From assembly GCF_003073045.1 (NCBI RefSeq), contig NC_037593.1:11704735-11768734 (forward strand): a stretch of 64,000 nt of DNA. Direction: 5' to 3'. This document shows, piece by piece, positions 45,721 to 57,714 of this stretch. Below the pieces are notes generated by a model. It made no database searches and had not been told where the DNA came from. It was given only the letters and a program-made list of their open reading frames with translations. Every line of letters starts with the position of its first letter. Within the stretch, counting starts at the first letter, position 1. A program made the position numbers and the translations under genes. The stretch comes from Pomacea canaliculata (lineage: Eukaryota > Mollusca > Gastropoda > Architaenioglossa > Ampullariidae).

Positions 45721-48700
45721 TCATGTTGTTGTTTCTCCTTGCCCTGGTGGATGGTAAGAGTGATTAGACTTGCTCGATCGAGTTTTCCAGAAAGTTACAA
45801 TAACAGTGGTAATCAGGCCAAGAGTCACTAAGGCCAACAACACACCCAAAACGGCGGTCTGCACAGTCGTTGCCCTCATTGCTGATGTCCCGATATCCAC
45901 ATTTTCTGAAACAAATATGGTAAACCAATTAATGCAAGTAAAATGAGTGCATCCGAAATGAATAAATGGAAGCCACAGAACTGAGTCCTTTAATTGAAAT
46001 GTGTGCATGGATTTACGTCTGCAGACAATTACACAGAAAAAGAAAAATTGCAGGAGTTTCACAGTTTGTATTTTTAAATCTCTTGGTTGATCTTCCACCG
46101 AAACCTTAAGTGTAAACTCTCTTCCCTCTTCGCCTTTTTTTTTTTTTCTTTTGCCTGCTGTGAACAAACACTACCTTGGGGTGGTCCTGCCCTGTAGGAA
46201 AGAAGCCAGCCTTTTCCGTGCATCGCAGCGTCTGAGCGGAAGAGAAGGCACATGCTGGGACCGGAACTGACGTAGGAGGGCTTGCTTTGAGCACAAAACC
46301 TCCCCAACAAGTGAGGATCGGGGTCATCTGCATTACCTGCCAACGCAAAGGGACCCCGTGCACATGCGAGTCAACCTGATGATTGTGATTATGATTGTTG
46401 TTCTATATTCTATATTCATGTGTAATCATTGTTTTTAATCTGACCATGAGGTGTGTCGGTCATCCGTGTACTTTATTTCTCCTTTCCTTTTTGTTCTTTC
46501 TTTATCAAACAGAGCATCGTAAATGCATGTGTGTGTGCGTACGTTCGCGTGGGGGTGAGTGTATGTAAGCGAGAGAGAGAGAGGGGCAATAGGGATACTA
46601 CAGAAAGATGACTTCGACAATGGTTTAACTAAATCTCGCACTTTATTTAGGAATGTAATAATATACAAAACCAGTTGGAATTTTTATATTAACTCTGCAA
46701 ATGTCAACAATTGTTTGTTTTCTCATTCATCGTTCTCACCATATTCATAACACATTTTCGTAAAAGGAAGTTCATGTCCTCACCATCGTAAACTTCCACG
46801 AAGTCCAAGCAAGTATAAGTCAAATCAGCATCCAGTACATCGGCGTAGATGATGTCATTGTTATCGTCTGATGTAATGCAGTAATGGCACAAGTAATTGC
46901 TGAAGACAAGAAAGTTTCTCTAAAGACCGATGGGCAACAATGGGCGCAAATATTTGTCTTCCCTTTATCCATTCCTTCCTGCTTTTCTTACGTTCGTAAC
47001 ACTCTTTCTCTCTGTCTCTTTCTCTCTCTTTATCTTTCATTATATTATTTCGTTATTTCTTTCTCTCTTCCACCTTGTACCAAATAAAACAGTTCACGTT
47101 AGGCAAAGATAACTACAACGACTTTAAACGTTGTAACTATTTGTAGGACTATAGACACTCACACCGGGTAGTAATTCGGGTAGTTTACTGATGTCAAGTT
47201 GTTGGCTTCTCTAGTCGCTTTTAACGTGATGACACCCTGGCAGAAAGCGTTGTCTACAAACGACACAACCGAAACATTGTCAGAAAGAGTATAACTAAAA
47301 TACTGTCAGATACAGCATAACCAAAACATTGTCATAACCAATGCAATGTGATTCCGAAATATTAATTAATCTTTGTGGACATCCTCGTGGTGTGGATATG
47401 ATGACTAGCAATAATGCAGCGTAAAATGAAGTATCTCATCTCCAATGAACGGGTGAATGAACCTCGTTCGACGAAAAGGAAGCACATACGACCACGCGAC
47501 AATAAAAATGGAACCATGGGATGCAAATCAGCAACTCTAGAGCAATATTGACTAATTAAAGGTAAAAGTGGAAGTGAAAACATGTCTCTTACCTGGCACT
47601 GAGTTGAATTCAGCCCTGACAAACCCGTAGTTGTCTCTATCGTCAGTCCAAATTTCCATCATCACATATCGTGTCCTGCTCGTGATGTAGACGCTGATAT
47701 GGTTGTCTCCCCCTGAATCGTACAGGAGTGGGCTATCCGTGGAATTTCCTGCGATCAGAATCTACTTGTGATTTCAGACTGTAAAAGTAAGATTAACTAC
47801 TTCAAAAATATTAATAAACGGCACAAAGACATACAGTAAAAAAAAAAAAAAGCTACGATTACCAGCAGAATATACAAAGCACAAGCCAAATATCAATAAT
47901 ATTAAGGGGAGGTCATTCTGTTTATTGAGCTATAGAAAGTACATATACTTTAAAACCGAGTGGTTGTTAAACTTTCTATATCTCTCTCTCTCACATACAC
48001 ACACTTTATTGCTAAATATTTTCGTGTTTTCCGGTACTGTGTAGAAAACAATTAAAAGTTGATGTTCTACCCTCGTACTTACTGCTTCAACACGCTGAAA
48101 GAAAATGTCGCATGCCAACTAGATGATTAGTTGCTATTGGTGAAGTTAGACCCATCCTTTTAAAAACAGTTGTACTCGGCTGACCTATAAATTAACCCCC
48201 TACCTTCGACCTTACTCACCATCGTACAGCCTGACGTAATCACCACAAAAATGAAACTGCTCGCACATCTCGCCTGTCACGCGCGCAGTCACGTGATCTG
48301 TTTCTCGCTCGCCGCTTACAAGGTAGCGACACCAAGCGTTGCTGGGAAGTTAGAAAAACACAATGAAAACAACTTTAGCTTCGTCGTCTTTCAGCGGTAA
48401 ACAGTCAAAGTTGCAAGCATGTAGGATGTGACAAGAGATTCTCTCCTCTTCCCGACTAAGAAAGGGACAGAACTCACTTGGCGTACTGCAGGCTGCGACT
48501 GACTCCCGATGGAGGCTGTGTGATGACCAACACTTCATCGCTAGGAGCTGTGTCATGTGTCACTCGGCCCTGGCACTCAGGGTTCTCTGCACACACCGTT
48601 ACAATGTCACCGATGTCAAGACTAATCGTGTCCAAGAGATGTCCCCATGGTGGCGTGATGATCACAAAAACCACGTGCGCGGTTGGGGACCGTTTTAACA

Positions 48701-51700
48701 GATGTGAAATTTTTCTGTACTTTACATATTTACAGATATTTAGTGATAATCAACTGAGATTTGTACTGACTGCATTTAGGTTCGTTATTTCTAATTTGTC
48801 AGCCCACTTCTATAGCAGTTTTATATCTAAATCTGTTTCCTTTATGTAAAACTGCGGAAAAAAAAATGCTAAGCTGCCCATAATTTGAAAATTTAAGAAA
48901 ACGGCTCATTGTTCCCAAGTATTATAGTGCTTCAAATATTATTTCAATTCCTCTGTCTTTCTTTGCTGTTGTCCTTTAATCAGGAAGAAATTGTGATTAA
49001 TCTCTCTACATTCCTCTACAAGGAAATTTTCATAGCTTTAAAAAACTGTAAAATTTGCCGTAAATAATATTGTATTATGTGTATAATTCTTTCAAGAGGA
49101 CTTGGCCTTATCGAATAAAGTATTTGTGTTTGGTATCTCTATTTCTTACACACACATGATATCTGTGCACAAACATTGGAATGCATTCACCTGAACGCAG
49201 AGGTACATTCGCATTGACATATTCCCAGAAACACTGACATATTTACATGAGGAGTATCACAACCCTGACCCACGTTTGTTAACACATTGGCACGAACAAC
49301 ACTTCATCATGAAGATGAAATATTGACTAACCCAAGGGAACCACTCTGATGAGGACTTTGGTCAGATTCCAAGCTGGTGAAAGAATGACAGAGTTGGCCT
49401 TCAGCCAGTAGACTGTCTGCCCGTCTGCCGTACACCTGGGGTCGTCTTTGGTGATGTTGCCATCAGCATCCTCTGAAAGTGAGCACCAGTCAGTGTTTCT
49501 GTTACACTTCGAGGATATTTGTTTCGGTCATTGCCTTCGGGGAAAGCGCGAGCTTCATTCAATCTTTCAAATTGTATTGAAAACTTTTCTAACACAATAA
49601 TTGAATTCAGGTATGAAATAATCACACATGCTTTGTGCGTCCCCAGCACTGAAGTGGATGCCTCTTGTAGCTGTAAAACTCACCATGAACAACGTCTAAG
49701 AAGCTGACGTCACATCCGGCAGGCTGACCGTCAGTCTCGAGAACGTCTACACGTAAGGTCACTCCACGATGATGGGACACAATACGCACTGGACAGTTGT
49801 CTCCACTTCAACAAATCAAGAAACGTGTTGCTCAGTTGCTCAGTTGCTCAGTTGCTCAGTCAGCGAGATTACTTTTGCCACGCGGGGGAAGGTGAAGTCT
49901 GAACATCTTTCCAAAATTTTAAATGATAAAGACACTTAAGTTTACATACCTTGTGTTCTTTGCAAACGGTAAACCGAGAAATACGGGCAAGTGCTTGACC
50001 TCCACGAGTGGGGGTTCAGTGTCGTTGCACATTACTGCACGCCAAGACAAGTATTATTATAACTGTAATTAGGTCTTTATGTTTCAGTTTTCCTTCTATG
50101 GTTCTTTAACAATCCTTCTATTATTGAGATGTTTATTTTATCAACACACATGAAGAGATAGAAGGAATGTGTGTCACCTTATAAGATAGAAGTATAGACG
50201 TCTGGAACTCACAGGAAGAGGGCCTCGTTCTGACAATGAATCTGAAGGACGACGATGAAGAAGCGGATAACCACCTGAAGACAAGGAACGCATGACTGCC
50301 AGGCAGGAAGAAGGAAGAAAACGGTTGAGTCCTGCGCGCACACCATGTGAGCAGTTCCGGGCTAGATGAATCAAGTCCTAAGCAAAACATCAACAAGCAG
50401 GAAATGCATATACAACAATAATGATTCCATTGGACTTCAAGATTTATCGACAAAATCCAAAGATAAAAAGGTTTAAAAACGCAAACTGAAAGCATTAGAA
50501 TACACATGGTTTTATGTATGCAATTATGAAAATATAATTATTTATTTGTGTCGAGTAAGTAGTTTGTTACCTTTATAATAATCACCAATACACCGGAATT
50601 AATTCACATGAACAAAGAATAATGAGGATGTTCTTTGGTTGTAATCAATCACAATATTGTTAATAAATTGAAATGCTAAAAAAAGACTGCCTCAAAAGAA
50701 AAATTAAAATATGCAGTCTACTAACCATCATAAATAGAAAAATTCCCGGATGAACAATCTAACTCGGAGTAGGTTTCAAGGTCAAGTACCACGTGACGTT
50801 TTGAGTCATCTGGCACGAGCCGCCAGCTGCAGGTGCTGGTAATGATATGGTGAAAGGGAGAATCAATATTATTGTTTACTCAAAGCCGTTGTAAATAATA
50901 CAGGATGTAGGCAGGCAGCTGTCGCTAACTCTTGTCTTGTTTGGCAGTGATAGTAACTATTAATAGGATGGATTCGATAGGTATACCTTTGAGAATAAAA
51001 AAATATGTCAACAATCATGTAGCGTACAGAAAACATGAATTTTCACACAGTTTGTGTCAAACGTTAAGCTGAACCAATGTTCCAACACACAAACACAATG
51101 CACGCGCATATGTTTATGTAAGCACACGTGCAGTCGTAGCTGCTCACCTGTCCAGGCGCTTTTGGGATGGCGGCTGTACGTCCAGGATGACAGGAATGTT
51201 ATCTAGTGGGATGGTTCGCACCTTCCCTTCTCTACAACTTGTACTGGCTGTGAATGTCGAGATATTCATTACGCATCATTTGTCAATATTTTTATTTTGC
51301 ACTTTCATAGGACTATAATAGCCATAACGAAGACACATGACACCGTGAACTAGCAATTAGTTTGTTGGAAACTAAATTTAGTAAACAACACTCGAGTGAC
51401 GCTCGTTTGTGTACAGAAGAAAGCGCGAATTTTTCCTGTGTGTGCGTGCGCGCGTGCATGAGAAGCAAAGACAACACGTATTTGTGAGTGTATTTGTCTC
51501 GTGCGTGGGGAGTGGGGCGAAGGGAAAATGTGTCCTGCGTGGGTCGTTGGCTAAACGGTCGTGCAGTCGACCACATGTGTCCGACTCACACAGCGTCACG
51601 AGGGAGTACTTAAGGGCGAATCCCCGGTAGCGCAGTTGGCGGTTGGCGATGAAGACAACCAGAACCCGACTTCCAGTAGACACACCCACAGTCTTGTCCC

Positions 51701-54700
51701 GTCCACACCAAGTGTGCAATACAGCCGACTCTTCCCCCGGCCCTGCGGCAGGAAATCACGTGACTCTATCCCGCATGCTTTGAGAATAAACATATACACT
51801 GTACAGTCCAGTAGATCTTTTACTCTGTTTATTTCAAATCATTTTTAGATTGTTTACATGCAGCAGGTATCAGTTGTCAAAAGACACAGTGACCGGGGGC
51901 GGGGGGGGAGGGAAGAAGGGACTTAACCACGTTCCACTCTTTTACAGTTCAAGTTACTGTATTTCTAACCGTGAAATCAACGGCTGTAATGAATCTTTCT
52001 CATCAGTTCAGTAACGCAGTGACATTATTATCAAAATGGTAACCATGCCAACACCAGCACTAAGAATCTGAGAAAATAAAATAACTTAAAACATGCTAAT
52101 TCTAAACCTTCCTGCTACATGTGATGCTAGGTCTTCAACTGTAAAATGTACGTCACCATCGTAAGCTGTAATGACGTCATCAGGGCAACCGTCATCTCTG
52201 AGTGCGCTGCGGCCCACGTGCATCTCCAAGGGAAGTAACTGCACCACTTTGCCCGCAAGTTTCGATGTCAGCAGCCATCGACACTGTTGTGAGCTGCATC
52301 AGTGAAGACTGTTGAAAACTAGCCACCACTTTCTCTTTCTTTCTACCTCCACATTCCTTTCCTTCTCTCTCTCTCTTCCTTTCTCTCGGAGCTCGGTTGC
52401 TCGTTCTGTGTGCATGTTCGGATAATTTAATTTTGTGTGTGGGTGGGTGAGCGTGGTTGAACAGTAAGTTTCAATGCTCTTATTACTTAGATGATTACGC
52501 TTACTTGTAACGGTTGCACAACAAGTAATATTTACTTCTGATAATCCTCTGGGTAGCCCGGAGAATAAAGAACGCCTCCAGATGAGGTCACATCGATTTC
52601 GACCACGTGATCTGAACACCGCTGATCTGAAAACGAGTAAAGAAGTGAAACTCTGTTTTATTTCACATCAGACAAACAGACAGACATGCAGAAGCATTAA
52701 GAATGAATGAACGAACGGAGGAATGAACGGACCGATTATTTAAAAGACAGAAAGTCCTGTGAAGAGGCTCCCTTTGTGATTTTATTTTTGGACTTTTCGA
52801 CAATACAAGCAAGAAACACTATCGCTGTGATCCCTGAATGTTGGCAAAGGTTAGGCAGAAAAATATGCACCGAAATGAGACACCATTGTGCCAAAGCAGT
52901 AACCTCCGTTAGACGACTAGAAGAAGTTATCAGCACATAAAACACAAAGCACAGACACACGAAAAAAACAAGCAGAGTGTGCAAGAAGTAAACGAAGTTG
53001 ACAATGTTTTCACCAAGGCATCGCATCAGCCCATCTGTTTTAGCTAGAATGTCTGGCATCACTGACTGAGACCCACCCCGAATGTTCCCCTCCCCCTACC
53101 CCAATTTCTCTGCTGTGTAAGCATTTCCGCTTCCTTCACTGAGTATTCTCGTCTCACCTTGCTTATGCGTTTGTTCATCTGGTAGTCAACTTTCATGCAA
53201 AGTGTTCTTGGCTCTGAGATTGGGTGTGGCGCATAAATGTGATACTTGGATGATGCATAAATAAACTGAGAAAATGAGAGAGGGGCTGAGTGAGAAAGAA
53301 AGATGTATGAAATGGAGCAAAGACTGGTTAGAGAGAGAATGAAAATAAGCGAGACGACCCGAAAGTAGGGAACGTGCATGACTGCGCCAGCCTCGAGAAA
53401 CAGCATCAGCCGAACACTAATTTCTTTCTCTTTTCTTGTCGGAGAAGAAAAACATGACATCGAGTCGACTGCCAGTTCGTGCGCCTACTTGAAGAGTGCC
53501 TCGTTTCTAAAACTTGTCAAAAAAGAAAACAAGCAAGAAATTTTACGAGCTCTGCCAAGGACAACAGTTATGCCCCACGCGTGCTTTTGGGACTGAGCTG
53601 GCAGGAATGTCTCACTGAAAAAGGTTCGTCGATGAAGAAAGAGGAGTGGAGGAAGGCGTAGGGATCACGACTTTTCACGAAAACTTTTCAGTATTTCTGG
53701 TGTCATGACAGGACACATTGAAAACATGCAGCTCGAAATCTCGTGAAGTCTTACTCGTTGAATTACTTTTGGCATCGAGACAATTATGCATTTGTTCATG
53801 ATTCGCTTTTTTATCTCCCTTTCATCTCTTCGCGTTCCATACTTTTTTTTTTTTTTTTTTTGCTCTCATTGACTCTTTTCTTTGTTTGCTTACACCGTAT
53901 AGTTGAGTATGAGTTTGGCTGGCTCAGTTGCTGGATAACCGCTAAAATTAGTAGTTTTATTTCGGTCCACCGGAACATTTGTTTTGTTTCCCTAGTGATT
54001 AGAGCAACGACGATGGAACCCAAAGCCGCGCATACTAGTGTGACTTCCGTTAACCAAGGAGCTAGTGCCCCTGTAGGGATAGGATAGCAGGGCATCGAGG
54101 GAGATGAGTTGGAAGAATCTCACTTCCCATCAACGGTATGGCCAGGAGATTACCTTCACCTTTTCTTCATCGCGTCACCTTGCATAGTATACTCTCCCCT
54201 TGGCATTCTCTCCCCTTGGCATAGAAATTCTCAATGCACTGATGGACACGCATAATTCCCATCGGAAATATTAACAGATTTTAGGCATAGAAAGTAAATT
54301 AAACACAAGGGAAATGTGTTTGCTGATGGTTTGGTGTTCCTTTTTTTTTTTTCTTACAGGGATGAAGACGGCGTGCATACTGCTACTAAAGTAGAATATT
54401 TTTTGACAGGTATAAATAATCCTGCTGTTTACCATTAAACTCTGACTAATGTAGCTGGATTTTAAAATGTTACACACTGGTGAGAAAAAAATTGTGGAAG
54501 AGATGCCAAGAAGGCAGGTAAGCGAGTTAGCGAATTTTAAGAATGCTTCGCTGCCGGTGCTAACATTACGAGCATCTGAAATTAGTTTATTCCTTGTTAC
54601 TCCTCGAGGAGCATAGGGCCGCAGAACACCTGAAATATCTGCTTCACATTTTCGTATTAAGTATATTTTATAAGCAATAATATAAGCACACCTTTATGCA

Positions 54701-55704
54701 TAAGTGTGTGCGTGCAAATCATTAGCTAAATCATCGAGAAGAGGGACATGAGCAAAGTTTTTAGCAAATAATTCAAGTCTAACAAGCCGTACAATAAAAA
54801 CCTGTGCAAACCTGTGGGAAAACGCTGGATTTTTTTTTTTTTTTTTTTTTTTTTTAATCAAGCAACAACAGCAGATCGGCACAAAAAGACTTGTCGATAT
54901 CCTGTTTTTCAGTTCCGAGCTGTTGCGCTGCCTTTACGGTTGTAATTATTATGCACTATTTTTACATATCGCTGATCTCACCAATGCCAGTGAACGCGTG
55001 TGTGTTAACCATGTCAGCTGCTTTTTCTATTTATTTATTCCATATTTATAAACAGGATGCCGTTGGACGCATGATGATATGTCGGTTTCTTTAGTGGTGG
55101 ATACTCGTGAAAGTAATTTAGAATATAACAGCCATGTAAGCAAATTGAAAGCTTCCCCTGACCCAAAGGTTGGCTGTATCTATGGAAACGGGTAGGTCAG
55201 TACAGCCCTGTGGCTGGTGGGATTGAGCGTCGGTACATAAATAAAATAATGTAAAATAGAAGTAAAAGCACATTACAAACAATACAGATAACTATAATAA
55301 CACAAACAAAAAGAAAAATTGTCAGCATAGAATATAGGATCAGTGCAACATCGGGATCCAGCAACCGGTGCAAACGTCTATCGGCATCCCTCCAGGACTC
55401 CAGACCGAAATGGACAAAGTAGGGATGAAGGGACCTTGACCAGCAATTAGCATCTGCTGCGTCACCGAACAGCGACCTTTTCTCTCCACCACTCATCCCT
55501 TTATTCGATATTCCCCATGTTCCATCCCCACCTCATCCCATAATAGGAAACCTCCAGTGACGCCACCATTACAACCGTAACTGCAAACTGAATAGAAGAA
55601 GAATGTGCTCAGACTACAAAGACTGTCTGACTGTGACACTCACCTTGGGCGAAGACAGACGACACAAAGGTGATGCAGCAAACGATGCACGCTAGCCTGT
55701 ACAT
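45721..55704 (-). CDS. Type I membrane receptor with CUB and CUB-like modules
   Basis: Exons on the minus strand, all with consistent phases unless noted: 55,704-55,644; 52,626-52,536; 52,293-52,108; 51,243-51,148; 50,835-50,726; 50,034-49,950; 49,805-49,684; 49,472-49,332; about 48,690-48,478 (5' edge unresolved); 48,341-48,220; 47,748-47,593; 47,253-47,163; 46,899-46,784; 46,336-46,175; 45,905-45,721 (TGA). About 645 residues. A signal peptide (MYRLACIVCCITFVSSVFAQ) is followed by CUB starts such as SSGGVLYSPGYPEDY and by repeated C...YDG units (CRW/AYDG, CSW/SIYDG, DYVRLYDG). The last is a textbook CUB (SVNYPNYYPV, DFVEVYDG, LGRFC, GKGWLLSY). Then come one transmembrane helix (AVLGVLLALVTLGLITTVIV) and a 20-residue basic and polar tail. 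CUB domains bind proteins or sugars outside the cell. The ligand is unknown, and no kinase or other signalling domain is present. Confidence 0.88.
48478..48690 (-). CDS. Exon 9 of the CUB receptor, 5' boundary unresolved
   Basis: The frame AHVVFVIITPPWGHLLDTIS to GVSRSLQYA, donor GTGAGT at 48,477, joins exon 10 cleanly. Upstream, exon 8 leaves in phase 1, but no AG acceptor in the next 80 bases gives the needed phase. At the place where the duplicate at 21.7 kb has ATAG/GTTACT, this copy has AACG/GTCCCC. Either a small exon between 48.72 and 49.33 kb is missed or splicing here is unusual. Confidence 0.7.
49836..49861 (+). repeat. 10-base tandem repeat at a CUB exon edge
   Basis: TTGCTCAGTT is repeated about three and a half times, starting 30 bases upstream (minus sense) of the acceptor of the exon at 49,805-49,684. 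It lies inside the region where the branch point would be. Confidence 0.7.
52627..55643 (-). other. Intron 1 of the CUB receptor
   Basis: A 3 kb intron with poly-T runs (53,850-53,868; 54,829-54,856) and a LINE 3' scrap at 54,588-54,640 (CTCCTCGAGGAGCATAGGG). An open frame on the minus strand (54,095-53,890) with a hydrophobic stretch, LTEVTLVCAALGSIVVALI, resembles a membrane exon but has no convincing partners. Confidence 0.5.
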
Positions 55705-55709
55705 CGCGG

Positions 55710-57360
55710 CAACCGTGCAGCGCCGCCTGGCCTCTGGTCCGACGCCGCGCAGCCACCAACAGCAACGGCGACTGATGCTGACTACCGCTGTGTATGCTTG
55801 CCTGCCACTGCGTCATCCGCTGATCCCACCTTGCAATTATGTTCTCCTCCGTCCTCCTATCCCCCCTATCCCTCCTCTCCTCTCGGTCTATTTTCTGTGC
55901 TGTCCTACTTTCCTACTTCACCTTAGCGCTTCGTGCTTGATGTACTCCTCCGACAGTGCTCAGCACGTGTCACGGCTCAAAGAGCATCGCCACATTCCTG
56001 AGCACATTACACATTACTCGGTATCATCTACCCCAGAGTTGTAAACGTATTTATGCAGATGGAATTAAGGGTAAGAGTGGAGACTCTCCATCGGTTTCCT
56101 GTCTAAAACTGTTTAGAAATCAACTGGTTGTTCCTAAACCATGCTTGCTCCTCACCACCCACTCCACCTCCCCCATAAAAAAAAAAAACCTCTGCTACAA
56201 ATGGCGTTCACTAACCACTCCACTTCTAAATTGACCACTTCTACTGGAGTATAGAAAATTTTAGTAGCCTTGCTACTGAAAAATGGTTACATGAATCTCC
56301 ACTTTCCGATTGTGCTGAATTCAGTGTAAGCCTTCAGTCATCCACTTCACAATAATTGATAAAAGGTGAGAGAACAAAACCTAAAGCTTTTGCTTTTTCC
56401 CTTCAGGCAAGAGATGCGTGAAAACTGTTCTCTTTTTTAATTATAAAGTGGCACAGGAAGCTGTTCGGCTTTGGGATGGGGTGGGCGGGTAAGGCAAACT
56501 CACAATTAACGTTCGTAAATCACAAAACAAAGGAGGAATTACACGGTGGTAGCATCACAACACATGCTGCTTTCAGTGTTAAACGACAAAACAACGCTTA
56601 GCAAAATAACAAAACTCATTGAAAAATGATTCACCCGATTATCACCATCATATGAAATTAAATTCTTAATTAAATGACACAATTTAACAGACATTCATGC
56701 TGTAACCCTGTCCGATGGAGAAAATGACAGCAAAATAAAGCGCCTAACAAGAATCTTCTGATAAGTTTCATAATGTTAGTCTCTCTCAAATAAAAATTAA
56801 CAAATGTTAAGACAATTTTTAATAAAAAGCCGATTCAAATGCAATCACCTCAAAATTATTCAAATTCGATGTCATGAACCAGTGGCCTCAAGGCCAGAAA
56901 AAGAGGGCCAAAGCTAGTAATAAAAACAATAGAGAGGGGCAGCGTTCGCCCTGGGGCGATACCAGGCTTTGAGTTGTAGATAGGTCATAGGTATCCCCAG
57001 TATAGGGCAGGGGGTGTGGTCACTTTAGTCAAAGATCGATAGCCTCAAGGCAAGTTAGATGTAATTCAGAGGGGTCACGTGGTCCAGTAGTATAGGCTAG
57101 GACAGAGCTGTAGTCGAGGCTTTTTCTCGTGTTCCAGCAAAGACGTCGCTGAGTGATTTTCAGTCGCAGGCAGCAGGTCTGAGACAGGTAAGCTGTTCCG
57201 CTTAGAACGTATCACTACCTGCTGGCACTTGCGGTCTGGTTGTAGAGAGAAGAGAGAGTGTGGTGCAGATAAGAGACTGGTTCTCCCAAACGACAAGAGA
57301 AGAAGTCAACTGTGCTCCGGCAGCAAGAAGTGCAAGGTAGCGGCTGGTAGACCCCCACCG
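55710..57360. other. Intergenic region between divergent CUB receptor and RNGTT, left part
   Basis: No gene recognised. Both neighbouring genes point away from here, so their promoters should lie in 55.7-59.5 kb. The DNA just upstream of the CUB ATG (55,705-55,860) is GC-richer and has no TATA box. A GC-richer stretch begins near 57,080. Confidence 0.45.
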
Positions 57361-57362
57361 TG

Positions 57363-57707
57363 CAGTGGCGTAGGAAGATGTTCGGCGTTGGGGGGGCAAA
57401 CTCCCTGCTGACAGTGAACGGCGTTCGCACTCGCACAGTTCGTAAAAAAGGATGGAGGGGGGGGGGGTACTGCACGCACGCACGATCTGATCGTCAGAGG
57501 TGTTAGAGCCTCCACTTGCCTCAGGGCCCGCTTTTGTGACGGTGATGACCGTCTCCTCTCTACGTTCCCCTACCTTTCTTCAGTTCTTTGCTCTTTGTGA
57601 GGAATTACGTCTCAAATATTGGGGGGGCAAAAGGATATTCCTGCCCCCCCTGTATTTTCCTTGGAGGGGCGGCTGCCCCCGCTGCCCCCCTGGTTCCTAC
57701 GCCACTG
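57363..57707. mobile_element. MITE with CAGTGGCGTAGGAA ends
   Basis: Inverted ends CAGTGGCGTAGGAA (57,363) and TTCCTACGCCACTG (ends 57,707). CCGTG stands on both outer sides (57,358-57,362 and 57,708-57,712), a probable 5-base target duplication. The interior has G-runs and C-runs and no transposase. Length 345 bases. The superfamily is not assigned. Confidence 0.82.
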
Positions 57708-57714
57708 CCGTGCA

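Noticed and set aside
50133-50507. 124-codon minus-strand frame between CUB exons
   Set aside because: It falls within an intron whose flanking exons join in phase without it, and it has no CUB features.
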